Below are positions 29,052 through 38,077 of a stretch of 64,000 bases of DNA, piece after piece (the stretch's first letter is position 1; each line of letters opens with the position of its first letter). The notes beneath the pieces were generated by a model, which did no database searches, was not told where the DNA came from, and worked only from the letters and a program-made list of their open reading frames with translations. Where the stretch lies: contig NZ_SSOJ01000035.1 in NCBI RefSeq assembly GCF_029871205.1, forward strand, positions 1-64,000, given 5' to 3'. The position numbers and the translations under genes are program-made. Origin of the DNA: Pseudomonas sp. BN417 (lineage in GTDB: Bacteria > Pseudomonadota > Gammaproteobacteria > Pseudomonadales > Pseudomonadaceae).

Positions 29052-30107
29052 ATGAATAACAACGAAAACATCGGCAATGCGCGCGCCGAGTTCTACCAGC
29101 GCATCGATACCCAGGCGCTGTTTCCGCTCTGGGAGCAACTGCACAACCTGGTTCCCCGCCAACCCGTAAGCGACTGCGTGCCCGCCTTGTGGCGCTTCAG
29201 CGAGTTGCGCCCCTACCTGATGGAAGCCGGCCAACTGATCAGTGCGGAAGAGGCGGTACGCCGCGTGCTGGTACTGGAGAACCCCGGGATCCGTGGCCAG
29301 GCATCCATCACCCCGAGCCTCTACGCCGGCCTGCAGCTGATCCTTCCCGGTGAGATCGCCCCCAGCCATCGCCACACCCAGTCGGCCCTGCGCTTTGTGG
29401 TGGAAGGGCGAGGCGCTTACACCGCGGTGGATGGCGAGCGCACCACCATGGAACCGGGCGACTTCATCATCACGCCGTCCTGGACCTGGCATGACCACGG
29501 CAACCCGAGCGAAGCCGAGGGTGGCGAGCCGGTCATCTGGCTGGACGGCCTGGACATTCCCACCGTGCGTTTCTTCGGTGCCGGTTTTGCGGAGAACTAT
29601 CCGGAAGCGGTACAGCCCGTTACCCGGCCCGAAGGCAACAGCAATGCGCGCTACGGCGCCAACCTGCTGCCGCTGCGCCATGCGGTACGCGGTGCCACGT
29701 CACCGATCTTCAACTACCCCTACGCCCGGACCCGCGAGGCGCTGGACACCCTCTTGCGCCAGGGCGAACTGGACGAGTGGGACGGCGTGAAGTTGCGCTA
29801 CGTGAACCCGGCCACTGGCGGCTGGGCCATGCCCACCATCGGCACCTGCATGCAACTGCTGCCGCGCGGATTCTCCGGCAAGACCTGGCGCAGCACCGAC
29901 GCCACCGTGTTCTCGGTGGTGGAGGGCAGCGGCCGAGCGCTGATCGCCGGGCAGTCCTTCGTCTTTGGCGCCAAGGACATCTTCGTCGTACCCAGCTGGG
30001 CGCCGGTGAGCCTGCATGCCGATGAGGACTGCGTGCTGTTCAGCTACTCCGACCGCCCGATCCAGGAAGCCCTGGGGCTACTGCGCGAAGCCCGCGAAAC
30101 CCATTGA
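29052..30107 (+). CDS. nagI: Gentisate 1,2-dioxygenase
   Basis: Opens the ring of gentisate to maleylpyruvate using Fe(II) and O2. The start at 29052 ([20 protein letters not shown]) gives 351 residues, the usual size, with GGTGAAG upstream. The protein is a bicupin: the first cupin holds the iron ligands in '[17 protein letters not shown]' and '[15 protein letters not shown]', and the second, weaker cupin is near '[17 protein letters not shown]'. It is the first gene of a tight operon with fumarylpyruvate hydrolase, transporter, isomerase and 3-hydroxybenzoate 6-hydroxylase, which fixes its role. Confidence 0.94.
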   Translation: MNNNENIGNARAEFYQRIDTQALFPLWEQLHNLVPRQPVSDCVPALWRFSELRPYLMEAGQLISAEEAVRRVLVLENPGIRGQASITPSLYAGLQLILPGEIAPSHRHTQSALRFVVEGRGAYTAVDGERTTMEPGDFIITPSWTWHDHGNPSEAEGGEPVIWLDGLDIPTVRFFGAGFAENYPEAVQPVTRPEGNSNARYGANLLPLRHAVRGATSPIFNYPYARTREALDTLLRQGELDEWDGVKLRYVNPATGGWAMPTIGTCMQLLPRGFSGKTWRSTDATVFSVVEGSGRALIAGQSFVFGAKDIFVVPSWAPVSLHADEDCVLFSYSDRPIQEALGLLREARETH

Positions 30108-30125
30108 ACCGAGGAACCGACTGCC

Positions 30126-30824
30126 ATGACCTACGTATTCCCGCCGCAAGCGCCGACCAGCCTGCCGATAGCCGGTAGCGACGCGCGATTCCCGGTCCGC
30201 CGTGTTTACTGCGTGGGCCGCAATTACGCAGCCCACGCTCGCGAAATGGGCTTCGACCCTGACCGCGAGCCGCCGTTCTTCTTCTGCAAACCGGCCGACG
30301 CCGTGGTGCCGGTGGCTGACGGCCAGACGCTGGAGCTGCCTTACCCGGCGGAAACTGCCAACTACCACTACGAGATCGAACTGGTCGTGGCCATCGGCAA
30401 GGGTGGCCGCGACATTCCCGAGGAGCGTGCCAGCGAGCACGTCTGGGGCTATGCCGTGGGCCTGGACATGACCCGTCGCGACCTGCAGATGAAGATGCGC
30501 GAAATGGGCCGGCCCTGGGAGATTGGCAAGGCCTTCGACGCCTCCGCGCCCATCGCACCGCTGCACCCGGCCAGCACCGTCGGCCATCCGACCAGTGCCG
30601 GTATCTGGTTGCAGGTCGACGGTGCCGACAAGCAGCGCAGCGACATCGACAAGCTGATCTGGTCGGTGCCGGAAACCATCGCCTACCTCTCGCGCTTCTT
30701 CGAGCTGCAGCCAGGCGACCTGATCATGACCGGTACGCCCGAAGGGGTCGGCCCAGTGGTGGCCGGCGAGCTGATGACCGGCGGCGTGGACGGTCTCGGC
30801 GAGATCCATGTCCGCGTGATCTGA
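30126..30824 (+). CDS. nagK: Fumarylpyruvate hydrolase (FAH family)
   Basis: Splits fumarylpyruvate into fumarate and pyruvate, the last step of the gentisate route. The 232-residue length is typical of the short FAH-family enzymes. The FAH core is clear: '[18 protein letters not shown]', metal ligands in '[18 protein letters not shown]', '[20 protein letters not shown]' and '[18 protein letters not shown]'. It follows the gentisate dioxygenase by 18 bp with GAGGAA before its ATG. Confidence 0.92.
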   Translation: MTYVFPPQAPTSLPIAGSDARFPVRRVYCVGRNYAAHAREMGFDPDREPPFFFCKPADAVVPVADGQTLELPYPAETANYHYEIELVVAIGKGGRDIPEERASEHVWGYAVGLDMTRRDLQMKMREMGRPWEIGKAFDASAPIAPLHPASTVGHPTSAGIWLQVDGADKQRSDIDKLIWSVPETIAYLSRFFELQPGDLIMTGTPEGVGPVVAGELMTGGVDGLGEIHVRVI

Positions 30825-30907
30825 CCTCTGTGGGCCGGCACCCCCGGCCCGCGTCCCCATACCGACAAACCGGCCGCCGCACCCGCGTCGGCCCGGAGGG
30901 TTCCCGC

Positions 30908-32272
30908 ATGTCTTCCACACACAAGAACAACAGCGTGGATGTACAGGACTTCATCGATGGCCAGGCCGTCGCCCCGTTCCAGTGGCTGGTCCTGATCCTG
31001 TGTTTCCTGGTCACCGCCGTCGACGGCCTGGATACCGCCGCCATCGGCTTCATCGCCCCGGCGCTGCGCGAGGAATGGCAGCTAGGCGCCAGCGCCCTCA
31101 GCCCAGTGCTCGGCGCCGCCCTGGTCGGGCTGATGCTCGGCGCCTTTATCGCCGGCCCCCTGGCCGATCGCTTCGGCCGCAAGCGTGTCCTGATGCTGTC
31201 AGTGGCCTGCTTCGGTGGCTTCAGCCTGCTGGCCGCCTTCGCCCCCAACGTCGAGATGCTGGCCCTGCTGCGCCTGCTCACGGGCCTCGGCCTCGGCGGC
31301 GCCATGCCCAACGCCATTACGCTGACTTCCGAGTACTGCCCGCAACGGCGGCGTTCGCTGATGGTCACCAGCATGTTCTGCGGCTTCACCCTGGGTTCGG
31401 CCCTGGGCGGCGTGGTCGCGGCGCACCTGGTGCCGGCCTTCGGCTGGCGCAGCGTGCTGGCACTTGGCGGTGTGCTGCCCCTGGCGCTCCTTCCCCTGCT
31501 GCTGTGGCTGCTTCCGGAGTCGGCGCGCTTCCTGGTACAACGCGGCGCCGACAGCGCTCGTGTGGCCGGCATTCTGCGCCGCATCGGCCCGCTGCCGGCG
31601 AGCTGGGATGGAAGCTTCAGCATCCAGCAGGGAGAAGTGGGGCAGGGCGTTGCCTCGCCGATCCGGCTGATCCTCAGCCGCCCCCTGCGCGTCGGCACGC
31701 TGATGCTCTGGGTCACCTTCTTCATGAGCCTGATGATCATCTACATGATGACCAACTGGTTGCCACTGCTGATCAAGGACACCGGCCTTACCCTCAGCCA
31801 GGCGGCCATGATCAGCGCCATGTTCCAGATCGGTGGGACTGCCGGCGCCATCTGCCTGGGTGCCGCCATGGACCGCTTCGACCCGCACCGCGTACTGGTG
31901 GCGGCGTACCTGCTGGGCGCCGTCTGCCTTTTCGCTATCGGTCAGTACCACACCCACTACGGCCTGTTGACCCTGTGCGTCGCCGGCATGGGTTTTTGCA
32001 TCAGCGGTTCGCAGGTGGGCGCCAACGCCCTGGCCGCTGGCTTCTACCCCACGGCCAGCCGCGCCACCGGAGTGAGCTGGGCCCACGGCGTGGGGCGCAT
32101 CGGTTCGGTCTGCGGAACCCTTGGCGGCGGCTTCATGCTCGGCCTGGGCCTGGATTTCAGCAGCATCTTCGCGGTGCTGATGTTGCCTGCCGCGCTCGCC
32201 GCCACTGCCATCTTCCTCAAGGGGGCACGGGCGACAGCCACGGCGCGCGCCGCGTCCCCAGCCCTTCTCTGA
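30908..32272 (+). CDS. MFS aromatic acid:H+ symporter (3-hydroxybenzoate/gentisate uptake)
   Basis: Inner-membrane importer, 454 residues with 12 hydrophobic segments. The start at 30908 is supported by GGAGGG. The first helix carries the AAHS signature 'TAVDGLDTAAIGFIAPAL' with its essential Asp. The loop motif 'GPLADRFGRKRVLM' and 'LTGLGLGGAMPNAITLTSEY' follow. Set between fumarylpyruvate hydrolase and maleylpyruvate isomerase, it most probably imports 3-hydroxybenzoate or gentisate. Confidence 0.9.
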   Translation: MSSTHKNNSVDVQDFIDGQAVAPFQWLVLILCFLVTAVDGLDTAAIGFIAPALREEWQLGASALSPVLGAALVGLMLGAFIAGPLADRFGRKRVLMLSVACFGGFSLLAAFAPNVEMLALLRLLTGLGLGGAMPNAITLTSEYCPQRRRSLMVTSMFCGFTLGSALGGVVAAHLVPAFGWRSVLALGGVLPLALLPLLLWLLPESARFLVQRGADSARVAGILRRIGPLPASWDGSFSIQQGEVGQGVASPIRLILSRPLRVGTLMLWVTFFMSLMIIYMMTNWLPLLIKDTGLTLSQAAMISAMFQIGGTAGAICLGAAMDRFDPHRVLVAAYLLGAVCLFAIGQYHTHYGLLTLCVAGMGFCISGSQVGANALAAGFYPTASRATGVSWAHGVGRIGSVCGTLGGGFMLGLGLDFSSIFAVLMLPAALAATAIFLKGARATATARAASPALL

Positions 32273-32291
32273 ACTCAGTGGAACCACCGCC

Positions 32292-32933
32292 ATGCAGCTC
32301 TACAGTTTCTTCAACAGCTCCACCTCCTACCGTGTGCGCATCGCCCTCGCCCTCAAGGGGCTGGTGGTGGACTACCACGGCGTCAACCTGCGCGCCGGTG
32401 AGCAGCGCAGCGCCCAGCACTGGGAGCTGAGCCCGGTGGGCGGGTTGCCGGTACTGGTGGACGACGGCGGCGTCACGCTGACCCAGTCGTTGGCCATCAT
32501 CGACTACCTCGATGCACGCCATCCCGAGGTACCGCTGATTCCCCGCGAGCCGCTGCAGCGTGCCCGGGTGCTGGAGGTGGCCAACCTGATCGCCTGCGAC
32601 ATCCACCCGATCAACAACCTGCGCGTGCTCGGCTACCTGCAGCAGACCCTCGGCGTAAGCGCCGAGCAGAAGAGCGCCTGGTATGCCCACTGGGTGGCCG
32701 AAGGCCTGGCAGCAGTGGATGAACTGCTGTGCCGCCACGGCTCCGGCCCCTACTGCTTTGGCGAGCTGCCGACCCTGGCTGATTGCTGCCTGGTGCCCCA
32801 AGTGGCCAATGCCGAACGCATGGGCTGCGACCTCAGTGGTTACCCGCGCGTGCTCGCGGTGTATCGACACTGCCAGTCGCAGCCCGCCTTCCAGCAGGCC
32901 GCCCCGAGCCAGCAACCCGACTTCATCCAATAA
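32292..32933 (+). CDS. nagL: Maleylpyruvate isomerase (GST zeta-like)
   Basis: Isomerises maleylpyruvate to fumarylpyruvate, usually with glutathione. The 213 residues show the zeta-class GST N-terminus 'LYSFFNSSTSYRVRIALALK' with the catalytic 'SSTSYRVR' loop. 'LPVLVDDGGVTLTQSLAIID' is the glutathione-binding Gln-Ser region, and the C-terminal helical domain ends near 'QQAAPSQQPDFIQ'. The gene follows the transporter by about 20 bp. Maleylacetoacetate isomerase is the close relative, but operon context favours maleylpyruvate. Confidence 0.92.
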   Translation: MQLYSFFNSSTSYRVRIALALKGLVVDYHGVNLRAGEQRSAQHWELSPVGGLPVLVDDGGVTLTQSLAIIDYLDARHPEVPLIPREPLQRARVLEVANLIACDIHPINNLRVLGYLQQTLGVSAEQKSAWYAHWVAEGLAAVDELLCRHGSGPYCFGELPTLADCCLVPQVANAERMGCDLSGYPRVLAVYRHCQSQPAFQQAAPSQQPDFIQ

Positions 32934-32987
32934 CAAGCAGGACCGCCAGGGGCGGACCCAGAAACAGACTCCGTGGAGGACCGAACC

Positions 32988-34190
32988 ATGACTGCCCAAC
33001 GCCAACAACAGAAGATCATCATCGTCGGTGGTGGAATCGGCGGCCTCGCCGCTGCCCAGGCCCTGACCCAGCAAGGCCTCGAAGTGCTGCTGCTGGAGCA
33101 GGCCTGCCAGATCGGCGAGATCGGCGCCGGCATCCAGCTCGGCCCGAACGCTTACGCGGCCCTGGATGCCCTGGGCGTCGGCGAGGCGGCCCGCAAGCGT
33201 TCGGTGTTCACCGATCACCTGATCATGATGGACGCCATCGACGCCCACGAAGTGGCACGGGTCGAAGTCGGCGAACGCTTCCGCCAGCGATTCGGCAACC
33301 CCTACGGCGTGATTCATCGGGCGGATATCCACTTGTCGATCCTGGAAGCGGTGGAGCGCAACCCGTTGATCCGCTTCCAGACCTCCACTCACATAGAGTC
33401 GATGGAGATGGATGATCGTGGGGCTACGCTGGTGGACAGCAATGGCAATCGGTACCACGCGGACGCCGTGATCGGTTGCGACGGTGTGAAGTCGGTGATC
33501 CGCGAGAAGCTGGTGGGTGATGCCGCTCGCGTCACCGGCCATGTGGTCTACCGTGCGGTGGTGGAGGCCGAGAACATGCCCGAGGACCTGCGCGTCAACG
33601 CGCCCATGCTCTGGGCAGGACCGCACTGCCACCTGGTGCATTACCCGTTGCGCGGCGGCCAGCAATACAACCTGGTGGTGACCTTCCACAGCCGCAACGA
33701 GGAGCAGTGGGGCGTCACCGACGGCAGCAAGGAGGAAGTACTGTCCTACTTCGAGGGCATCCACGAGCGGCCGCGGCAGATGCTCGATCGACCCACCTCC
33801 TGGCGCCGCTGGGCCACCGCCGACCGCGACCCGGTGGAGAGATGGGGTGAAGGCCGCGCCACCATCCTCGGCGACGCCGCCCACCCCATGACCCAGTACC
33901 TGGCCCAGGGTGCCTGCATGGCGCTGGAGGACGCGGTGGTATTGGGGCAGGCGGTGAAGGCCTGCGACCACGACCTGGAGGCAGCTTTCCGTCTCTACCA
34001 GTCCATTCGCATCCCGCGCACCGCCCGCGTGCTCTGGTCGGCCCGGGAGATGGGCCGCCTCTACCATGCCAAGGGCGTCGAGCGGCTGGTGCGCAACCAA
34101 CTCTGGGAAGGGCGCAGTCAGGACCAGTTCTACGATGCCATCCAGTGGCTTTATGGCTGGAACATGGATAACTGCATGGGGCGCAGATAG
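32988..34190 (+). CDS. nagX: 3-hydroxybenzoate 6-hydroxylase (FAD monooxygenase)
   Basis: Class A flavoprotein hydroxylase converting 3-hydroxybenzoate to gentisate with NADH and O2. The start at 32988 is preceded by GGAGGA and gives 400 residues. FAD motifs are present: 'IIIVGGGIGGLAAAQAL' (GxGxxG), the middle 'DAVIGCDGVKSVIREKLVG' and 'TILGDAAHPMTQYLAQGACM'. As the last gene of the operon it supplies gentisate to the first gene's product. Salicylate 5-hydroxylase would be multi-component, so 3-hydroxybenzoate is the best substrate guess. Confidence 0.92.
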   Translation: MTAQRQQQKIIIVGGGIGGLAAAQALTQQGLEVLLLEQACQIGEIGAGIQLGPNAYAALDALGVGEAARKRSVFTDHLIMMDAIDAHEVARVEVGERFRQRFGNPYGVIHRADIHLSILEAVERNPLIRFQTSTHIESMEMDDRGATLVDSNGNRYHADAVIGCDGVKSVIREKLVGDAARVTGHVVYRAVVEAENMPEDLRVNAPMLWAGPHCHLVHYPLRGGQQYNLVVTFHSRNEEQWGVTDGSKEEVLSYFEGIHERPRQMLDRPTSWRRWATADRDPVERWGEGRATILGDAAHPMTQYLAQGACMALEDAVVLGQAVKACDHDLEAAFRLYQSIRIPRTARVLWSAREMGRLYHAKGVERLVRNQLWEGRSQDQFYDAIQWLYGWNMDNCMGRR

Positions 34191-34226
34191 GCAGGGTTCG
34201 AGGGGAGCCTGCGCACGCACATCCGC

Positions 34227-34940
34227 TTAGGCTGCGCGGTGAAGTCCATGCAGCCTCTCGCCGGAAAGGGTGCTTCGTATGGCCGCGATCCGCTTGTCGA
34301 TCAGAGGTGTGAGCAATGAGTAGAGCTCGGCAGGCTGAATGGTCGTTCGTTGCCCGCCGAGCAGGTTGTCGGTCACCTGGGCCAGGGCGCCCCGCAAGGA
34401 TTCGTCCGCATCCGTCAGCAGGCGGTCACGCAGATACAGCAACTGGACCTGCAGTTCCAGTCGGCATTGTTGATGGGCCGCTGCCTGGATGGATAGCCCT
34501 CTCAGCCGGCCGAGATCTTCTACCTTCCAGCATCGATCTGCGATTTCCGGCGTGGTCTCGAGCAGATGGCAACGTTGCAGCTCCAGGTAGCGAATCTGAC
34601 CCAGCACGCTTTCCAGCAGTCGACAGTGGCCGTCGAAATCAGCCGGGGCCCGCAGCAGACGGTGCCAGCTGGCAAGGTCGCCCGAATCAGCCCAAGCGTT
34701 CCAGGCACGCTCCAGTTGCGCCTCGAGCGCCTGGCGGTTGCGAGTTGCGTCACTGCCGGACTGTGTACCCAGTGCGCGATGGCGCTGTACACCCTGCATG
34801 AGGTCCAGACCCAGCAGCAGCTTCAGGGTCAGTTCCTGATCCCGGCGATGCTGCCGCTGCCGGCCGACCCTCAGCAGGGTAATTCCGCTGAGAGCCAGTG
34901 CGATGAGAATGGCCAGCGTGGGCAGGCTTTGCATGGTCAC
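34227..34940 (-). CDS. Membrane-anchored NIT-like helical sensor protein
   Basis: This 237-residue protein has one N-terminal membrane helix (about 5-23) followed by a positively charged stretch ([12 protein letters not shown]), which suggests that the rest faces the cytoplasm. The soluble part is all-helical, and '[20 protein letters not shown]' resembles the first conserved helix of nitrate/nitrite-sensing NIT domains (L-x-x-x-R-x-R-G). A second half with '[20 protein letters not shown]' is consistent with the paired-helix architecture. It overlaps the upstream chemoreceptor by 4 bp (ATGA) and sits in a nitrate island. The NIT assignment is by pattern and context, not certain. Confidence 0.7.
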   Translation of the reverse strand: MTMQSLPTLAILIALALSGITLLRVGRQRQHRRDQELTLKLLLGLDLMQGVQRHRALGTQSGSDATRNRQALEAQLERAWNAWADSGDLASWHRLLRAPADFDGHCRLLESVLGQIRYLELQRCHLLETTPEIADRCWKVEDLGRLRGLSIQAAAHQQCRLELQVQLLYLRDRLLTDADESLRGALAQVTDNLLGGQRTTIQPAELYSLLTPLIDKRIAAIRSTLSGERLHGLHRAA

Positions 34941-36109
34941 GGCCTCGCTTCGTCGGTCAGGCGGGAAAGGTAGCGGGTCAGGTCATGGAGGCTGCCGGTC
35001 TGTCTGCTCTGTACCTGAAGGTTTTCGCTGATCTGCTGCAGCTGTTCGCTGAGGGCCTGGTTCGCCTGTTGCATGCCGCCAAAGCGCTGGAGGTTTTCCT
35101 GGCTCTTGCGCGCCAGCCGGTCGAGGCTCTCCGCGAGGCTATTGCTCTGTCCGCTGCCGCGCTCCAATAGCTCGCGGTGATGCTCGACCTCCCGGTCCAC
35201 CCGGCCTACGGCTGCGGCTATGGCCGTGGCGGCGGAGGTGATGCCGCGGGTTGTCTCGTCCGTGGCGGTTGCCATCCGCCGGACTTCCTCCGCTACCACG
35301 GCGAAGCCGCGGCCCTGTTCACCCGCTCGGGCCGCCTCGATCGATGCGTTGAGGGCCAGGAGCTGGGTCTGCTTGGCCAGGTCCTGGATGCCCTGCACCG
35401 ACTGCTCGACGAGGGCGGTGCTTTGCAGCAGCTGCTTCACGGCCAGGGCGGTGTCGCCCAGGCTGTCGCGGATATCAGTCATGCCCATGCCCAGTTGCTT
35501 GGCAGCCCGACAGCCTTCCTCTCCCTGGTCAAGGGCGGCGGCGAAAGCCGAACGGGCAGCGCCGGCCATTTCCTCGACGCTGGCCAGGCTGCGTTCGATC
35601 TGTTCGCTGGCGGCAGCGATCATGGTCACCCGATGGCTCTGCTCGCTGCCCTGCAGATTGGCCTTGTGCGCCAGCTGTTCAAGGGCCTGGCTGGCGAAAC
35701 GCATTTCGCTGTGCAAACGCTCACCGCTACGCAGTCGCTCGCTGCAGGCCACCAGCAGGCTTGCCTGATCGCTGGCGGATCTGCTGCGCAGCTGGCGCGC
35801 CAACTCGCTGAACCAGAAGGTCTCTTTACAGCGTTGGCGCTGTTGGTGCAATTGCAGGGCCACGGCCAGGTAGAGCGCTCCGAGACCCAGGCCCAGGGCG
35901 GCCGCCGCCTGGCCGGCGTAGGCGCAGGTTGCCGCCGCAAGTGCCGCGACTACAGGTGGCCAGGTGTTGGCCCGGACGCTGGCGAGCAGGGCGATGCCTG
36001 GCTCGAATGGCAGCCAGGCGACAGGCTGTCCGGGCTTGATTGGTTGTGCTGGAGGGAGGCTGAATGCGCGATCGATCTTCAGCTCACCAGGGGTGGCGAG
36101 ATTGCTCAT
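34937..36109 (-). CDS. Methyl-accepting chemotaxis protein without ligand-binding domain
   Basis: A 390-residue chemoreceptor. The start at 36109 is supported by GGAGG. About 48 N-terminal residues precede a hydrophobic hairpin (about 50-88), and the remainder is a long helical signalling domain. The conserved tip reads '[20 protein letters not shown]' then '[20 protein letters not shown]', so it should bind CheA/CheW. There is no periplasmic loop between two separated helices and no PAS, Cache or PilJ domain. The overlapping NIT-like gene may therefore supply sensing in a split receptor. A pentapeptide CheR tether is not seen at the C-terminus. Confidence 0.88.
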   Translation of the reverse strand: MSNLATPGELKIDRAFSLPPAQPIKPGQPVAWLPFEPGIALLASVRANTWPPVVAALAAATCAYAGQAAAALGLGLGALYLAVALQLHQQRQRCKETFWFSELARQLRSRSASDQASLLVACSERLRSGERLHSEMRFASQALEQLAHKANLQGSEQSHRVTMIAAASEQIERSLASVEEMAGAARSAFAAALDQGEEGCRAAKQLGMGMTDIRDSLGDTALAVKQLLQSTALVEQSVQGIQDLAKQTQLLALNASIEAARAGEQGRGFAVVAEEVRRMATATDETTRGITSAATAIAAAVGRVDREVEHHRELLERGSGQSNSLAESLDRLARKSQENLQRFGGMQQANQALSEQLQQISENLQVQSRQTGSLHDLTRYLSRLTDEARP

Positions 36110-36247
36110 GGTCGGTACCTCCACTGAAATCAAGGCGGTCTCATTCGGTCCTGCCCGTTGTCTCGTCCTTGAGACCGGACCGGCAGGATCGGTACGCAGC
36201 GCGGGCCGCCGCACACCGATGAGCTGCAGGCTGTGGGCAGTGGTTGA

Positions 36248-37495
36248 TCAGTAGCTGTATTGCACTTGCACCCAGTACTTGTCGGTATCGACTGTGCGAG
36301 CCAGATCATCCGAGTCGTAGCTGGCGTACTTGACCAAGCCGACCAGCCCCTTCACCCCCGGAATCGGATGGCCATAGGAAAGGTCGATCTCGCTACCGTA
36401 GCTGTCGCTGTTCCGCTCGGTCTCGAAGTCGTGGTACCAGGCCTGCAGGCTGCCGCCGGCCAGTGGCGCGGTAAAGCCCAGGTAGGCGTCCTCGATGCCG
36501 TCGGCCGGGGTGGTGAGGAACTGGTCGGCCCAGCCCTGGAAAATGTGCTTGGTCGCAAGTGGCGTCTGGAAGGCGCGATTGCCCGGGCCGCTGTCACCAC
36601 CCAACACCTCGTAGCCGCCCTTGAACTGTATGCCCTTGAAGGCGTACCCCAGTTCGGCCAGGTAGTAGTCGCTGTCCAGGTCCAGCGGGTTGTCCGCGTA
36701 GTCCAGCTGCCGCGCGTATTCCAGGGCGTAGCTGAAAGCACCCAGCGCACCGTTCAGGCGCAGGCCGCTGGTTCTGCTGGACAGGCTGCCCAGCGGCGAA
36801 GTGGCAGTGACCGCGATGTTGTCCAGGCCGAGCAGGTAGCTGTAGGCGGTCACCGTGAGTTCCGGCATCAGCAGGTACTGGGCATTGAGCAGGTGGCTGT
36901 GACCCTCGATGTTCGCCGGATTGGTGCGGTTGTCGAAGCGGCCGTTTTCAGGCCCGAAGATGGTGTTGATGTTGTCCAGGTAGCTGTAGGTCAGGGTCAG
37001 TCCGTCGAGGGGCTTGAGCTGGGCGAGGGCAGCGTCGTAGGTCTGTTCGTTCTGCCGCCAGGCGGAACCACCGACGAAGCGTTGGTTGTCCAGGTTGATG
37101 CGCTGGCGGCCCAGCACGGCGCTGCCGAAGGCCTGATCGTAGCGCAGTAGGGCCTGGTTGACCTCGGTGCCATCCGGGTCGACGACCATCGCGTAGTTGG
37201 TCTGCCCGTTGCGGCTGTCGTTGTAGGCGGCGTCGCCCAGGCGACTGACGTTGTCCACTTCCAGCAGGCCCGAGAGGCCGTACCACTTGCCACTCTGGAA
37301 TCCGACGCGGGTACGCAGAGTCTGGGCATTGGCGTCGCGCAGGTTGTTGTTCTGGTCGACGTTTTCGAAGCGGTAGCGGGCGTCGAGGATGGGCTTGCCC
37401 TGGGTGAACAGGTTGCCAATGTCCTCTGCGGCCAGGGCGGCGTGACTGGTGCCGGCAACGGCCAGCGACAGCAGAGCGGGTTTCAGCATGTGCAT
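36248..37495 (-). CDS. Outer-membrane porin of the nitrate island
   Basis: A 415-residue beta-barrel porin. The start at 37495 has AGGAAG upstream; the signal peptide reads MHMLKPALLSLAVAGTSHAALA. The mature part has alternating strands ('DARYRFENVDQNNNLRDANA', 'GLSGLLEVDNVSRLGD', 'VLGRQRINLDNQRFVGG') and ends with the aromatic 'QVQYSY' needed for BAM insertion. It resembles alginate-export-like porins that accompany nitrate genes in pseudomonads. Its leader carries the same sigma-54 promoter, ANTAR hairpins and terminator as nrtA and nasS, so uptake of nitrate is the likely role. Confidence 0.88.
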   Translation of the reverse strand: MHMLKPALLSLAVAGTSHAALAAEDIGNLFTQGKPILDARYRFENVDQNNNLRDANAQTLRTRVGFQSGKWYGLSGLLEVDNVSRLGDAAYNDSRNGQTNYAMVVDPDGTEVNQALLRYDQAFGSAVLGRQRINLDNQRFVGGSAWRQNEQTYDAALAQLKPLDGLTLTYSYLDNINTIFGPENGRFDNRTNPANIEGHSHLLNAQYLLMPELTVTAYSYLLGLDNIAVTATSPLGSLSSRTSGLRLNGALGAFSYALEYARQLDYADNPLDLDSDYYLAELGYAFKGIQFKGGYEVLGGDSGPGNRAFQTPLATKHIFQGWADQFLTTPADGIEDAYLGFTAPLAGGSLQAWYHDFETERNSDSYGSEIDLSYGHPIPGVKGLVGLVKYASYDSDDLARTVDTDKYWVQVQYSY

Positions 37496-37522
37496 AGCGG
37501 TCTTCCTAGGTCTGGAAAGCGC

Positions 37523-37608
37523 AAAAAAAACGCCACGGTGCCCGCGCTCCTGATGGGGAGGGGCTTCCGCGACGTCGTTGTCGGTTGAGTGGCAGACACG
37601 CCGTTGTG
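37523..37608 (-). ncRNA. NasT-target leader of the porin: two ANTAR hairpins plus attenuator
   Basis: Reading the minus strand, CAC-AACGGC-GTG (37608-37597) and CGAC-AACGAC-GTCG (37583-37570) are two hairpins with six-base loops that have A at position 1 and G at position 4, the ANTAR recognition rule. They are followed by a compound GC hairpin (37571-37531) and eight T residues (37530-37523), an intrinsic terminator ending 27 bp before the porin ATG. The second hairpin and the terminator stem share bases, so they are mutually exclusive. Binding of NasT would allow read-through. Confidence 0.85.
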
Positions 37609-37626
37609 CTGACCGGGGAGGGTCAA

Positions 37627-37642
37627 AGCAGGCGTCGTGCCA
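37627..37642 (-). promoter_or_regulatory. Sigma-54 promoter of the porin
   Basis: TGGCACGACGCCTGCT on the minus strand has GG and GC separated by 10 bases, matching the -24/-12 consensus except C for T before GC. It lies just upstream of the ANTAR leader. NtrC activation under nitrogen limitation is the expected control. Confidence 0.8.
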
Positions 37643-37767
37643 TGTCATGCAAGTTGTTGAATTAGCTAGATTTGCTCTCAGACCTGGAACATTTGGCGAT
37701 TAGCCGGTGCACCGTTCATGCCCAGATCGCATTGATGCGGGGCGGTGACGGGGCAGGGCGAATCCCT

Positions 37768-38066
37768 TGTGGGGGCGATTTCAATCGCCAAGCAGGCCGA
37801 AGGCCTGCCAATCGGTCTGTTCGGGGCAGCGTTGCTGCCCTTCGCGAATGAATTCGCCCCCACAGGTTTCCTGCGGGTGTGATGGGTGGATCAGGCCAGC
37901 GGACTGGAGATGACTTCGACGTAGGTTGGTGCTGAGCTTGCGAAGCCCAACAAGGGGGATGAGACGTGCCAGGGAGCGCTGGGCTGAGCTTCGCTCTGCG
38001 CCCACCTACAGGGCGCTTGGGGTCTCAGCGATTGAAGTCGCCCCCGCAGGTGTTCCTGCGGGGCGA
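37768..38066. repeat. Cluster of dispersed palindromic repeats
   Basis: Three units lie between the porin promoter and nrtD. The first (37768-37865) has ends TTGTGGGGGCGA / TCGCCCCCACA. The second (about 37921-38010) starts GTAGGTTGGTGCTGAGC and ends GCGCCCACCTAC, related to the unit at 41475-41594. The third is a CGCCCCCGCAGG / CCTGCGGGGCG hairpin (38039-38066). No gene is seen. Confidence 0.6.
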
Positions 38067-38077
38067 GCCGGGTGGGG

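Noticed and set aside
32217-34220. Minus-strand open frame of 667 codons over nagL and nagX
   Set aside because: Shadow frame in GC-rich coding DNA; no motif or ribosome binding site.
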